Of a DNA stretch of 64,000 nt, positions 34,421 through 43,037 are shown piece after piece. The stretch lies in NCBI GenBank assembly GCA_964581815.1, contig CAZORE010000012.1, positions 31,619 through 95,618 of the forward strand, read 5' to 3'. A program made the translations under genes and the position numbers. The stretch's first letter is position 1; each line of letters opens with the position of its first letter. The stretch is from Trebonia sp964581815. GTDB taxonomy: Bacteria > Actinomycetota > Actinomycetes > Streptosporangiales > Streptosporangiaceae. The notes beneath the pieces were generated by a model that was given only the letters and a program-made list of their open reading frames with translations, searched no databases and was not told the origin of the DNA.

Positions 34421-35521
34421 TCAGGCCTGCGGGCTGGCCCCGGGGTCCGGCCCGGCAGCAGGCTGGGCCTCGGGACCGCGTGACCGCAGCAGTCGCCTGA
34501 TGGCCCGGCTGTCACCGCCGGCGCCGATGGCCCCCCGGCTGCTGGCGATGCCCACGGCGCTGATGAGGGCGACGCCCTGGAACAGCGGGCTGGCCCAGAA
34601 CGTGCCCGCGCCGAACTGGAGCGTGAGGCCCTGGACGCCGAAGGCCAGGGCGAAGAAGGCGATCAGCGTCCCCCATACGTTGGGCCGCTGCGAGAGCTGC
34701 GATGCGCCGAAGAACACGGCGGCGAGCGCCGGGAACAGGTAGCCCTGGCCGATGTCGGCGGTGTAGGCGCCTACCTGCGCGGTATACATGACTCCGGCCA
34801 GCGAGGCGATGGCCGCCGATGTGACGAGCGATCCCCAGACGATGCGGTCGGCCGGGATGCCTGCCAGCCGCGCCGCCTCCCGATTGCCGCCGACGGCGAA
34901 CATCCGCCGCCCGAGCGGCGTCTGCTCGAGCACGAACCACAAGGCGCCGGCGATCACGATCATGTACAGGTCCAGGTAGGGGACCCCGAACACCGTGCCG
35001 TTCCCCACCGTGACGAACAGGCTGGAGAACCGGCCGGCCACCTGGTGGTTCTGGGAGATGTAAAGCTGGAACGCGCTCAGCACCTCGCTCATCCCGAGCG
35101 TGGCGATCAGCGAGTTCACCCGCAGCTTCACGACCACGAAGCCGGAGACCGCGCCGATGAGCGCGCAGCCGGCGACGGCCATGACGGCGATGACGCCGAT
35201 CGGCAGGCTGGTGTGCAGCGTCAGCCAGTTGATCACCACGATCGTCAGCGACATCACCTCGCCGATCGACAGGTCATAGGTGTCGGTGGTCAGCGGCATG
35301 AGGAACGCCAGGGCCAGCACCGCGGTGACCGCACCCTGCGAGAACACCACCTGGAACGTGCTGACGGTCAGGAAGAGGCGGAACTGCAGGGCGCCGAACA
35401 GGGCGAGGAAGACGACCCAGAGGTAGACGGCGCTGAACCGGCTTATGCTCGGCGGCCGGAGGTGACCGGGCCGCCTGCTCGCGCGGGTCGGCCGAAGCGG
35501 GGGCGCGGTGACGGCGTTCAT
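34421..35521 (-). CDS. Ribose-type ABC importer, permease
   Basis: A 366-residue RbsC-type permease with eight to ten hydrophobic segments and the conserved LTTDTYDLSIGEVMSL and AVGGNREAARLAGIP motif. It has only one permease gene in this operon, so it probably works as a homodimer. ATG 35521 overlaps the ATPase stop by four bases. The N-terminal 30 residues are cytoplasmic, basic and Pro-rich. The substrate is unknown; in this setting an acid or alcohol fed to the CoA enzymes is more likely than a sugar. Confidence 0.88.
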   Translation of the reverse strand: MNAVTAPPLRPTRASRRPGHLRPPSISRFSAVYLWVVFLALFGALQFRLFLTVSTFQVVFSQGAVTAVLALAFLMPLTTDTYDLSIGEVMSLTIVVINWLTLHTSLPIGVIAVMAVAGCALIGAVSGFVVVKLRVNSLIATLGMSEVLSAFQLYISQNHQVAGRFSSLFVTVGNGTVFGVPYLDLYMIVIAGALWFVLEQTPLGRRMFAVGGNREAARLAGIPADRIVWGSLVTSAAIASLAGVMYTAQVGAYTADIGQGYLFPALAAVFFGASQLSQRPNVWGTLIAFFALAFGVQGLTLQFGAGTFWASPLFQGVALISAVGIASSRGAIGAGGDSRAIRRLLRSRGPEAQPAAGPDPGASPQA

Positions 35522-37086
35522 GCTTCTCCTTCGGTTCCTTCTGAGCGAGCGGCCGCGGCAGCGAAGGCAGGCCCCGCTGTTAGGTCGAGCTGGCTCGCGT
35601 CGATCGACTTGGCGGTCAGCCCAGGACCGCGTTCCAGGGTGCGGGCGAGCCTGCCGCCGGCCAGGATCAGCACCCGGTCCGACAGCCGCGCGAGCTCGTC
35701 GCTGTCGGTCGAGACCAGCAAGATGGCGATGCCGTCGGCGGCGCACCGCTCGATGACCTCGTGGATCTGCGCGCGGGCACCGACGTCGATGCCCTGGGTC
35801 GGATCGTCGAGCACTAGCACCTTCGGGCGGGTGCGCAGCGCTCGCGCCACGAGAACCTTCTGCTGGTTGCCGCCGGACAGGGTCGGCATCGGCGCGTCCG
35901 GCCCCTGGGTGACGATCCCGAGACGGCCGATCCACATCTCGACCTCGTCGCGTTCGGCACCGCGGACGATCCGGCCCCACCGGCGGTGCCGCTCGGGCTG
36001 CGAGATTGTCATGTTGGCGCGGACGCCGAGGTTGGGGAACACGCCCAGCCGGGCCCGCTCGCCAGGGACCGCCGCCACGCCGGCCGCCACGACGCCCCGT
36101 GGCCGGCCCGGCGCCAGCACCGACCGCGCGGCCTCGATCTCGCCGCAGTGCGGCAGGCCCCCGGTGAGCAGCGGCGCGAGCGACTCGCGGCCCGATCCGG
36201 TGATGCCCGCCACCCCCACGATCTCGCCGGCGCGGACGGCGAAGTCGAGCTCGCGAACCCGGCCTCCGGCCAGCCGGCGGACCCGCAGGACCGCGTGCTC
36301 GTCCGCGTCAACTCGGGCCGCCGGCTGCCGGGCGCCGGTGTCCGGGGCGAGGGCGGAGTGGCCGACGATCAGCTCGGTCAGCCGGCGCTGGTCGACGCCG
36401 GCGCACGGCAGCGACGCCGCGACACGCCCGTCGCGCAGGACGGTGATCCGGTCCGCTATGCCGAGGACCTCGCCGAGGTGGTGCGAGACAAGCAGCACGC
36501 CGTGGCCGTCGGCCCGCAGCCGGCCGATCGACTCCAGCAGCCGGTCGACGTCCCCGGCGGGCAGGGCGGCCGTCGGTTCGTCGAGCACGATAAGCAGCCG
36601 CCCGTGCCCGGTGTCCGACAGGGCCCGGGCGATCGCGACCGCGGCGCGCTCGCTCATGCTGAGCGAGCCGACCGGGGACCGGACATCGGCGTCCACGCCT
36701 ACCCGGCGCAGGTAACCGCTTGCCCGGTCGGCCGCCTCGCGCCACCGGATCCTGCCGCCAAGACCGAGTGGGTAGGAGCGGCCGAGCATCATGTTGTCGA
36801 GGATGCTCAGCTGCAGGACCAGGGCGAGATCCTGGTGGACGAAGCGGAGTCCCGCCGCCCGCGCCGCGTGAGTGCTGCCGAGCTGGAACGAGCGGCCGTC
36901 CAGTTCGGCCTCCGCGCCCGGAGCGGGCTGATGATAGCCGGAAAGCAGCTTGATGAGCGTCGACTTCCCCGAGCCGTTCTGCCCCACGAGGGCGTGGACC
37001 TCACCGTAATCCACGGTGAGGTCCACGTCCCGTAGCGCCGTCTGCTCGCCGAAGGACTTCGTCACGTGACGGAGCTGTAGCGTCAT
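35518..37086 (-). CDS. Ribose-type ABC importer, double ATPase
   Basis: A 522-residue tandem ATPase of the RbsA/MglA type. The first half has Walker A GQNGSGKST and a changed signature (SMSERAAV), Walker B LLIVLDEPTAAL; the second half has an altered Walker A (GITGSGRES) and an intact signature LSGGNQQKV with VLVLDDPTQGID. One degenerate half is normal in this family. It starts 22 bases after the binding-protein stop. Confidence 0.9.
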   Translation of the reverse strand: MTLQLRHVTKSFGEQTALRDVDLTVDYGEVHALVGQNGSGKSTLIKLLSGYHQPAPGAEAELDGRSFQLGSTHAARAAGLRFVHQDLALVLQLSILDNMMLGRSYPLGLGGRIRWREAADRASGYLRRVGVDADVRSPVGSLSMSERAAVAIARALSDTGHGRLLIVLDEPTAALPAGDVDRLLESIGRLRADGHGVLLVSHHLGEVLGIADRITVLRDGRVAASLPCAGVDQRRLTELIVGHSALAPDTGARQPAARVDADEHAVLRVRRLAGGRVRELDFAVRAGEIVGVAGITGSGRESLAPLLTGGLPHCGEIEAARSVLAPGRPRGVVAAGVAAVPGERARLGVFPNLGVRANMTISQPERHRRWGRIVRGAERDEVEMWIGRLGIVTQGPDAPMPTLSGGNQQKVLVARALRTRPKVLVLDDPTQGIDVGARAQIHEVIERCAADGIAILLVSTDSDELARLSDRVLILAGGRLARTLERGPGLTAKSIDASQLDLTAGPAFAAAAARSEGTEGEA

Positions 37087-37108
37087 GGCACTAGACCCGG
37101 GCCGCCGG

Positions 37109-38302
37109 TCAGGCGCCCACCTGCCACAGCTTCTCGAACTGCGCCTGGTAGTTCGCTGGCCCCGGCCAGTTCCCGCCGTTGGCGCTCAGCTGTGCGCTGG
37201 CCTTGGCGGCCGTGTCGACGATGAAGGCCACTCCCTCGCTGGTAGCGTTCAGCGACGAGGGGGTCAGCACGCCCTCGGACAGCCGGGCCATCCAGTCGAC
37301 GACGACCCACATCACGTATGGCTCGGGCAGGATCGACCACATCGCTTCCTGGCCGTTCACCACCTCTTGCAGCTGGGACGCCTGCCCCTCGGTGCCGACG
37401 ATCTTGACCTGGCCGGCCAGTCCCGCCGCCTTGATGGCCGCGGCCACGCCCGCGTCGAGGTCCTGGAAGGACAGGTACAGGTAGCCGACGCTCGGGTGCG
37501 ACTTCAGGTAGGCCACGATCGTCGCGGGAACCTGCCCCGCGCCGAGCTGGGTCACGCTGACCGGCAGCGTGGCGAATGAGCAGCCTGGGCACAGCTTCGA
37601 GAACTCGGCCTGCGCGCCCTGCCCCTGGCCGACCAGCGACGGGTAGAGCGGGATATCCACGTAAACCGCGTTGGCGTGCCCGCCGGAGTTCGCGATCAGC
37701 CAGTCGGCCATCATCGCCCCGGTCTTCAGGTCGCCCGCGCCGTTCTGCGCCACGCCGTACAGGCCGTTCTGCGTGCCGTTGGGCGTGTCATCGGTGTAGG
37801 CGCCGAACAGCGCGACACCCTTGGACTTAGCCTCCTGGACCTGCGGGGTGATGGTGCTCAGCGTGATGCTCGTGGTCGCGATGTACTTGTAGCCGGCGTC
37901 GATGGCCTGCTGCACCGCCTGACCCGGCGTCGCGGCGTTGTAGGTGATGACGGCGGGGTCCCAGCCCAGTGCCTTGGCCGCGGCGGTGAACCCGGGGTTG
38001 AGCAGCGAGCACGCCGTCGCCGCACAGGTGAGGAACGCGACCTTGACGCCCTTCGCCGGGGCATGCGGCAGCGCGCTGGTCGCCGGGATGGTGGTTGGCT
38101 CGGTGAGCAGGGTTGAGAGCTGCGCGGTGGCCTGGGCCACGCCGGTGCTCCCCGCGCTGCTCGCGGGCGCCGTTGACGCCGAGCCTGCCTGGGAGGCCGG
38201 CGCGGAGGTGGTCGCTGAGGTCGATGACGAGGAGCTGCACGCCGACGCGACCGCCACGCAGGCCGTCACGAGGATGCCGAAACAGGTTTTCCTTAGCTTC
38301 AT
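37109..38302 (-). CDS. Ribose-type ABC importer, substrate-binding lipoprotein
   Basis: A 397-residue periplasmic-binding protein type 1. Signal peptide with lipobox VASAC at about residue 22, a long Ser/Thr/Ala linker, and the core fold with VKVAFLTCAATACSLLNPGF, AVQQAIDAGYKYIATTSITL and SVGYLYLSFQDLDAGV. ATG 38302 has GGGGGG about nine bases upstream. Met and Cys are normally frequent, unlike in the first region. Confidence 0.88.
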   Translation of the reverse strand: MKLRKTCFGILVTACVAVASACSSSSSTSATTSAPASQAGSASTAPASSAGSTGVAQATAQLSTLLTEPTTIPATSALPHAPAKGVKVAFLTCAATACSLLNPGFTAAAKALGWDPAVITYNAATPGQAVQQAIDAGYKYIATTSITLSTITPQVQEAKSKGVALFGAYTDDTPNGTQNGLYGVAQNGAGDLKTGAMMADWLIANSGGHANAVYVDIPLYPSLVGQGQGAQAEFSKLCPGCSFATLPVSVTQLGAGQVPATIVAYLKSHPSVGYLYLSFQDLDAGVAAAIKAAGLAGQVKIVGTEGQASQLQEVVNGQEAMWSILPEPYVMWVVVDWMARLSEGVLTPSSLNATSEGVAFIVDTAAKASAQLSANGGNWPGPANYQAQFEKLWQVGA

Positions 38303-38370
38303 TGCGATGTCCCCCCTGCGGGGTCGGAGGGCCAGGTCGCGGGACTCTCGGCGGCCTGGCTCGACTGATA

Positions 38371-38430
38371 GACGGAGTATCACGCCACCCGGATTCGGCC
38401 GTCAAGACTTTCCTTATCATGATTACGATG
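38371..38430 (-). promoter_or_regulatory. Promoter/operator of the ribose-type importer operon
   Basis: On the minus strand CATCGTAATCATG (38418-38430) is followed after 12 bases by TTGACG and then, 18 bases on, GATACT. The palindrome has two mismatches to ATGA-N3-TCAT. The order and spacing equal those at 47793 and nearly those at 34344. Confidence 0.5.
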
Positions 38431-38616
38431 AAAATTATCGTTATGAGGAACGGGGCAGGTTACCCGGGCAGGCGCGGAGACTCTCCTCGCGGCGCGGAAG
38501 CCGGCGAGAACGAGCCGCGGGGACGCCAAGGGAGCGCCCGGCCCGCGGCACGCGAGAGGGCCGGCGCGGCAGGCAGGCGAGGCAGGCCGGCTGAGCTTAG
38601 TGGGGCGAAACGGCTG

Positions 38617-38994
38617 GACGAGTAATTCCAAGGGCCGACACGTAGCGGGGGCGAGGGCGCCGGGAAACGTCACCGGCGAACACCCTGAACACCACCGGCC
38701 CCAAAAACAACAGCACCAAAGGTCCGGTGCATGATCATGAAGGGTTGATAGCGCTATCACGCCACTAAGTCTTCATGAAATCGAAATCCTTCACGAAAGA
38801 TGCCCTGCCGGGGCGGATGGGCGAGTCACAGGCAGCTCAATGTCCCCGCCGGCCCCGCGATCCCCTTCCCTGAACGCCGCCCGGCGCCAGCGATGACCGC
38901 CGGGGCGCCCCCGCCAGCCGCCCGCCCGCGCCGCCAAGCCCTGGAGTAACTCATCTCGGGCACCGGATCTCCTAGGCCTTGGAATTAATCATCT
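38617..38994. repeat. Three related 20-base repeats in the intergenic region
   Basis: CCTTGGAATTAATCATC (38978-38994) has a reverse copy matching 15 of 17 bases at 38617-38633 and a weaker direct copy at 38940-38955. The rest of 38303-39003 is GC-rich with no gene that I can support. The repeats could be regulatory sites or the ends of a small mobile element. Confidence 0.45.
38746..38759. promoter_or_regulatory. Perfect 14-base palindrome TGATAGCGCTATCA
   Basis: This perfect palindrome looks like operators of LacI-family regulators. No LacI gene is in the window, and the site is about 440 bases upstream of the importer gene, so its target and regulator are unknown. Confidence 0.4.
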
Positions 38995-39003
38995 AAGGCC
39001 GCG

Positions 39004-39849
39004 TCAGTCCCACTCGATGAGCTCGTCGAAACGGCCGGGCCAGTGCCGCCGGTACTCCTCGACGAGCCCGGCGAAGTGATCGCGCATCAGGTGAGCGGCC
39101 TTGCTCGGCTGCTTCGCCATGATGGCCCTGGCGATGTCCCGGTGCTCGGCGTGAATCTGCTCCCGGACCGCGCCGGTATCCATGCGCGTCACGATGTGCT
39201 CGTGCCAGATGTTGCCGACGATACGGCCGAGCAGTTCGATGACCCGGTTGCCGGCCAGTGCCTCCACCGACCCGTGGAACTCGTTGGTGATCGTCCAGTA
39301 GGCGGGACCCTGGAGCGGCTGCTCCTCGAGCAGGAAGGGCTTCATGGCGGCGGAGACCAGGCTCCGGTCGCCGTTGCGCGCCGCGCGCTCCGCGCTGATC
39401 GGCGCCATGACGAGCACCGCCTCGAACAGCTCCTGGTACGTTGCCCCGCCGAGGTGCAGGTAGAGCGTGGTCATCTTGGCCAGGTTGCGCGGGTCGACCG
39501 CGGTGACGATCGGCCCGCCGCCTGGACCCGGCTTGAGCCGGATCAGTTCCTGGACCTCAAGCAGGCGCAGCGCCTCCCGCAGCGATGCGCGGCTGACCCG
39601 GTAGTGCGCGAGCATGGCCGCCTCGGACGGCAAGGTGTCACCGGGGCTCAGGTTCCGCGAGACGATGTCGCGCACGATCGCCGCGGCGACGGTCTCGGCC
39701 GTCTTGGCCGGGCGCCGGGGCTGGTCGGTCAGGTCCGCATTGGACTGAGCCAGGCTAACCCACAGGTTGCGACCGGGTGCCGGGGACTGATCGGCGTCTT
39801 CCCCTGGCGACGGTTCCGCACCGGGCGATGCATTGTCCTGGCTACTCAT
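39004..39849 (-). CDS. GntR-family (FadR type) regulator
   Basis: A 281-residue FadR-type regulator. A polar 45-residue N-terminus precedes the winged helix (IVRDIVSRNLSPGDTLPSEA, RVSRASLREALRLLEVQEL), followed by an all-helical ligand domain with EFHGSVEALAGNRV and HAEHRDIARAI. The Asp/His residues of the metal-type FCD domain appear to be present in part. It lies in the middle of the genes whose promoters share the ATGA-N3-TCAT palindrome, and one copy lies upstream of itself, so it is the best candidate regulator. Confidence 0.9.
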   Translation of the reverse strand: MSSQDNASPGAEPSPGEDADQSPAPGRNLWVSLAQSNADLTDQPRRPAKTAETVAAAIVRDIVSRNLSPGDTLPSEAAMLAHYRVSRASLREALRLLEVQELIRLKPGPGGGPIVTAVDPRNLAKMTTLYLHLGGATYQELFEAVLVMAPISAERAARNGDRSLVSAAMKPFLLEEQPLQGPAYWTITNEFHGSVEALAGNRVIELLGRIVGNIWHEHIVTRMDTGAVREQIHAEHRDIARAIMAKQPSKAAHLMRDHFAGLVEEYRRHWPGRFDELIEWD

Positions 39850-39906
39850 GGCTCCATGCTAATCATCCTGAGGGATACTCGACCACAACCGGCACAGCCA
39901 TCTTTT

Positions 39907-39919
39907 CATGATGATGATA
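39907..39919. promoter_or_regulatory. Palindrome copy between gntR and the ferredoxin fusion gene
   Basis: CATGATGATGATA fits ATGA-N3-TCAT at all but one of the fixed positions. It lies in the divergent region between the regulator (minus) and the ferredoxin fusion (plus). TTGTCG nine bases further on could be a -35 element for the plus strand. Confidence 0.4.
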
Positions 39920-40040
39920 GTAATGTATTGTCGGCGTTGCGCGGGCGACGCGACGGCCGTCAGGTCCAGTGGCAGCAGGCCCTGGCCCTGGCGGCCCCAG
40001 TGGCACTAGGCACAGCGGTAACCGGACCGGAGGGGTACGG

Positions 40041-40757
40041 ATGCGAATCTCGGTCGACTCGGAGCGGTGCAACGGCCATGGACGGTGCTACACCGTCAGC
40101 CCGGACGTCTACGCCCCCGATGACGAGGGCTACTGCGCTGACCGCGATCGCGACCGGGAGGTACTCCCGGGGCTCGAGGCGGACGCCGCGGCCGGCGCGC
40201 GAGCGTGCCCGGAGGGCGCGATAACCGTCATCCTCCCAGCGGACGGAGGCACGATGGCCCCAGGCACCGCGGACTCCGCCGGAGCCGCCAGCCCGCAGGC
40301 GCGGCCGGTGAGCCAGGAAGAGCTGCGCCAGCTGGTCGACCGCCAGCAGATCAGCGACGTCCTGTACCGGTACGCCTCCAGCGTCGACTACAAGGACTTC
40401 GCCACCCTCCGCTCGCTGTTCACCGACGACGCGCACGGTGTCTACATGACGGTCGCGGACCTCAGCGGGGCGGACGAGATCGTGAAGTGGATCGACGGGA
40501 TGACCGCGGACAAGTCCTGGCAGCACCACAAGCTGACCGTCTACCACATCGACTTCACGGGCCCGGACGAGGCGAGCACGCTCACCTACCACACGTCACA
40601 CCAGACCGACGCCGGCGACGAGAGCGCGGTCACGCTGATCGTGGCGAGGTACCGGGACAAGCTGCGACGGGTGGGCGGCACCTGGAAGATAACCGAGAAG
40701 ATCATGGAACCGGGCTGGATGGAGCAGCGCAGGCTGCCGCAGCCGGCCGCGGGCTGA
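40041..40757 (+). CDS. Ferredoxin [3Fe-4S] fused to a SnoaL-like domain
   Basis: A 238-residue protein. Residues 1-65 are a P450-type ferredoxin: DSERCNGHGRCYTVSPDVY and, later, ARACPEGAITV give three Cys for a 3Fe-4S cluster. A linker of about 25 residues leads to a SnoaL/NTF2-like domain (QQISDVLYRYASSVDYKDFA, LFTDDAHGVYMTVAD, YRDKLRRVGGTWKITEKIME). The single frame joins the two parts. The ferredoxin part probably serves the P450 at 43038; what the second domain does is unknown. ATG 40041 has GGAGGGG upstream. Confidence 0.87.
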   Translation: MRISVDSERCNGHGRCYTVSPDVYAPDDEGYCADRDRDREVLPGLEADAAAGARACPEGAITVILPADGGTMAPGTADSAGAASPQARPVSQEELRQLVDRQQISDVLYRYASSVDYKDFATLRSLFTDDAHGVYMTVADLSGADEIVKWIDGMTADKSWQHHKLTVYHIDFTGPDEASTLTYHTSHQTDAGDESAVTLIVARYRDKLRRVGGTWKITEKIMEPGWMEQRRLPQPAAG

Positions 40758-40844
40758 CCCGTTGCCGATGAGGCTGGCCGCCGCCGGCGGCCAGCCTTTC
40801 TCCCTGGGCAATTGGGCGGCCGGAGTAAGCCGCCTCCGTTCGGG

Positions 40845-42158
40845 CTACCGGGGAATGTCCCGCCATGGCAGGTCCCGGTCCACCCGGATGTCGCCGGGTA
40901 GCCCGAGCACGCGCTCGGCGATGATGTTCCGCTGGATCTCATCGGAGCCGCCGGCGATCCGGTAGCCGGGCGCGCCGAGTATGTGATCGTTCCAGGCGAA
41001 GGTGCCCCACTCACCGGTGTCGGCGGTCAGCCGGGCGCCGAGCAGGCCGGCCGCCACCTGGCCGATCTCCGTCATCCCCGCCACCCACAGCAGCTTGCCG
41101 ACCGACCCCTCCGGGCCGGGCGGCTGGCCGGCCGCGGCGGCGGCCGCGGCCCGGGCGGCGTTCATCCGCCGCACCCGCTGGTGGATGTAGACCGACGCGA
41201 GCTGCTGGCGGACAACCGGGTCGCTGGTGCGGCCGAGCCACTGCGCCAGGCCGAGCAGCCGCTCCCAGGAACCGCCGACGCCACGGCCAGCCCCGCTGCC
41301 GCCGCGTTCAAACCCCAGCGTGGTCAGGGCGACCTTCCAGCCTGAGCCGACGTCCCCGAGGCGCAGCTCGTCGGGAACCCGCACGTCGGTCAGGAACACC
41401 TCGCAGAACGACGACCCGCCCGACATCTGCCGGATCGGGCTGATCCGCACGCCGGGGGCGTCCAGCGGGATGAGGAACGCGGTCATCCCCGCATGTTTGG
41501 GTACCGACGGATCGGTCCTGGCGATCAGCTCGCCCCAGCCGGCGAACTGCGCGCCGGAACTCCAGACCTTCTGGCCGTTGATGATCCACTCCCCTCCCGT
41601 CCCCCCTTCGCCCTTCACTCGTTCTGCCCGGGTCGCCAGGCCCGCCAGGTCCGAGCCGGCGCCCGGTTCTGAGAACAGCTGGCAGCACAGCTCCTCGGCC
41701 CGCAGGAACCGGCGCACGAACCGCGCACGCTGACCGGGGGTGCCGAACAGGGCGACGGTCGGCGCGACCAGGGAGGTGGTCACCGCGAACGTCTCGTGTC
41801 CCTCCGGCGTGGCGAAGCCGGCTTCCGCCTCGCTGAAGGCCCGCTCGTGCGCGTCGCTGAGCCCGGCTCCGCCGTATTCGGCGGGCCAGGTGATGGCGCC
41901 GTAGCCGGCGTCGCACTTTTCCTGCTGCCAGGCCATGGCCCGGTCGAGCAGCGCCCGTTCCTGCTGATGAGACAGCCGGTGGAACACGGAAACGTCGTCG
42001 CTGCCGTCGCCCCACCCGCGCTGCTCCGGGCCGGCCGCGGCGGCTGGCCGCCGGGCCGCGAGCCAGGTCCTGGCCGCGGCGGCGAACTCCGCCACGCTCG
42101 GCGTAGTGGCCGACGGCACCGTGTCATCCGGCATCGGGTCACTCTTTATCTGGGTCAT
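40845..42158 (-). CDS. Acyl-CoA dehydrogenase
   Basis: A 437-residue acyl-CoA dehydrogenase: QLFSEPGAGSDLAGLATRAE and INGQKVWSSGAQFAGWG for FAD and substrate, IRQMSGGSSFCEVFLTDVRV, and the C-terminal IAGGSDEIQRNIIAERVLGL. It has the usual late G-x-S-E-I-Q-R motif of the large-chain or steroid-type branch. ATG 42158 overlaps the LLM stop by four bases. Confidence 0.88.
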   Translation of the reverse strand: MTQIKSDPMPDDTVPSATTPSVAEFAAAARTWLAARRPAAAAGPEQRGWGDGSDDVSVFHRLSHQQERALLDRAMAWQQEKCDAGYGAITWPAEYGGAGLSDAHERAFSEAEAGFATPEGHETFAVTTSLVAPTVALFGTPGQRARFVRRFLRAEELCCQLFSEPGAGSDLAGLATRAERVKGEGGTGGEWIINGQKVWSSGAQFAGWGELIARTDPSVPKHAGMTAFLIPLDAPGVRISPIRQMSGGSSFCEVFLTDVRVPDELRLGDVGSGWKVALTTLGFERGGSGAGRGVGGSWERLLGLAQWLGRTSDPVVRQQLASVYIHQRVRRMNAARAAAAAAAGQPPGPEGSVGKLLWVAGMTEIGQVAAGLLGARLTADTGEWGTFAWNDHILGAPGYRIAGGSDEIQRNIIAERVLGLPGDIRVDRDLPWRDIPR

Positions 42159-43021
42159 GGCCGTGCTCCCTCGGTCACGCCAAGCTCGGCGGCCGCGGCG
42201 GCGAGCCGGTCCCACCGGCGGGGCCCGGGCGGGCACAGCTCGTGCGCCCAGAAGACCACCTGGCTGAACCCGGCATTCGCGTAGCGCGTGATGTCCGCGG
42301 CCGGCGACGCGCGGACGTAGGTGGTGAGGGGAACGGCGCGGCCCGCCGCGGCCTGCGCCGCGTCCAGCCGCGCCATCAGGTCCAACGCCTCGGCCGGCGA
42401 CGGGGTGCCCGAGGCGAACCAGCCGTCCGCCCGCAGCGCCGCCCGGCGCAGGGCGGGCGCGGTGTTCCCGCCGAGGATGAGCGGGATCCTGGCCGGCTGC
42501 GCCGTCAGTTCAACCGGCCCGAAGTCGTACACGCTGCCATGGTGCTCGAAGGGTCCGCCCGCCCACGCCTTGCGCAGGATGTCCAGGCCTTCGGAGAACC
42601 GGGCGGCCCGGTCGGCGAACGGCACCCCGAGCGCCTCGAACTCCTCGCGCAGCCAGCCGAGGCCGACGCCGAACAGCAGCCGGCCCTCGGCGAGCTCCTG
42701 CAGCGTCAGCGTGGCCCTGGCGACCGCCAGGGGATGCCGCAGCGGCAGCACGTAGATGCCGGTGGCCAGCTGGAGCCGGCTGGTGCGGCCTGCCGCGGCG
42801 GCCAGGGCGACAAGCGGATCGGTGAGCCGGGTCGCTGGCCCCACGATCCGTGCCGCCAGCTCCTGCTCGGGCTCCCTGGTCGGGTGCACCGCGTGGTAGT
42901 CAACGGGCCGCAGCAGGTGCTCGCCGAGCCAGAGGGTGCCAAAGCCGGCTGTCTCCGCCGCCGCGGCCAGGTCAGCCAGCTCGGTGGCGGAGACGTCGTA
43001 GACAGACAGTCCGAATCGCAT
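42155..43021 (-). CDS. F420-type luciferase-like oxidoreductase
   Basis: A 288-residue LLM barrel of the F420-dependent group: RFGLSVYDVSATELADLAAA, ELAEGRLLFGVGLGWLREEF and IPLILGGNTAPALRRAALRA. These proteins use reduced or oxidised F420 rather than FMN. It is encoded between the dehydrogenase and the P450 in one run, suggesting a redox step on the same compound. Confidence 0.83.
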   Translation of the reverse strand: MRFGLSVYDVSATELADLAAAAETAGFGTLWLGEHLLRPVDYHAVHPTREPEQELAARIVGPATRLTDPLVALAAAAGRTSRLQLATGIYVLPLRHPLAVARATLTLQELAEGRLLFGVGLGWLREEFEALGVPFADRAARFSEGLDILRKAWAGGPFEHHGSVYDFGPVELTAQPARIPLILGGNTAPALRRAALRADGWFASGTPSPAEALDLMARLDAAQAAAGRAVPLTTYVRASPAADITRYANAGFSQVVFWAHELCPPGPRRWDRLAAAAAELGVTEGARP

Positions 43022-43037
43022 CAGTGCCGTACCAGCC

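Noticed and set aside
34421..38302. Sugar uptake as the role of the ribose-type importers
   Set aside because: No sugar kinase, isomerase or glycosidase is nearby; both importers are embedded among CoA-linked genes, so a sugar label would be misleading.
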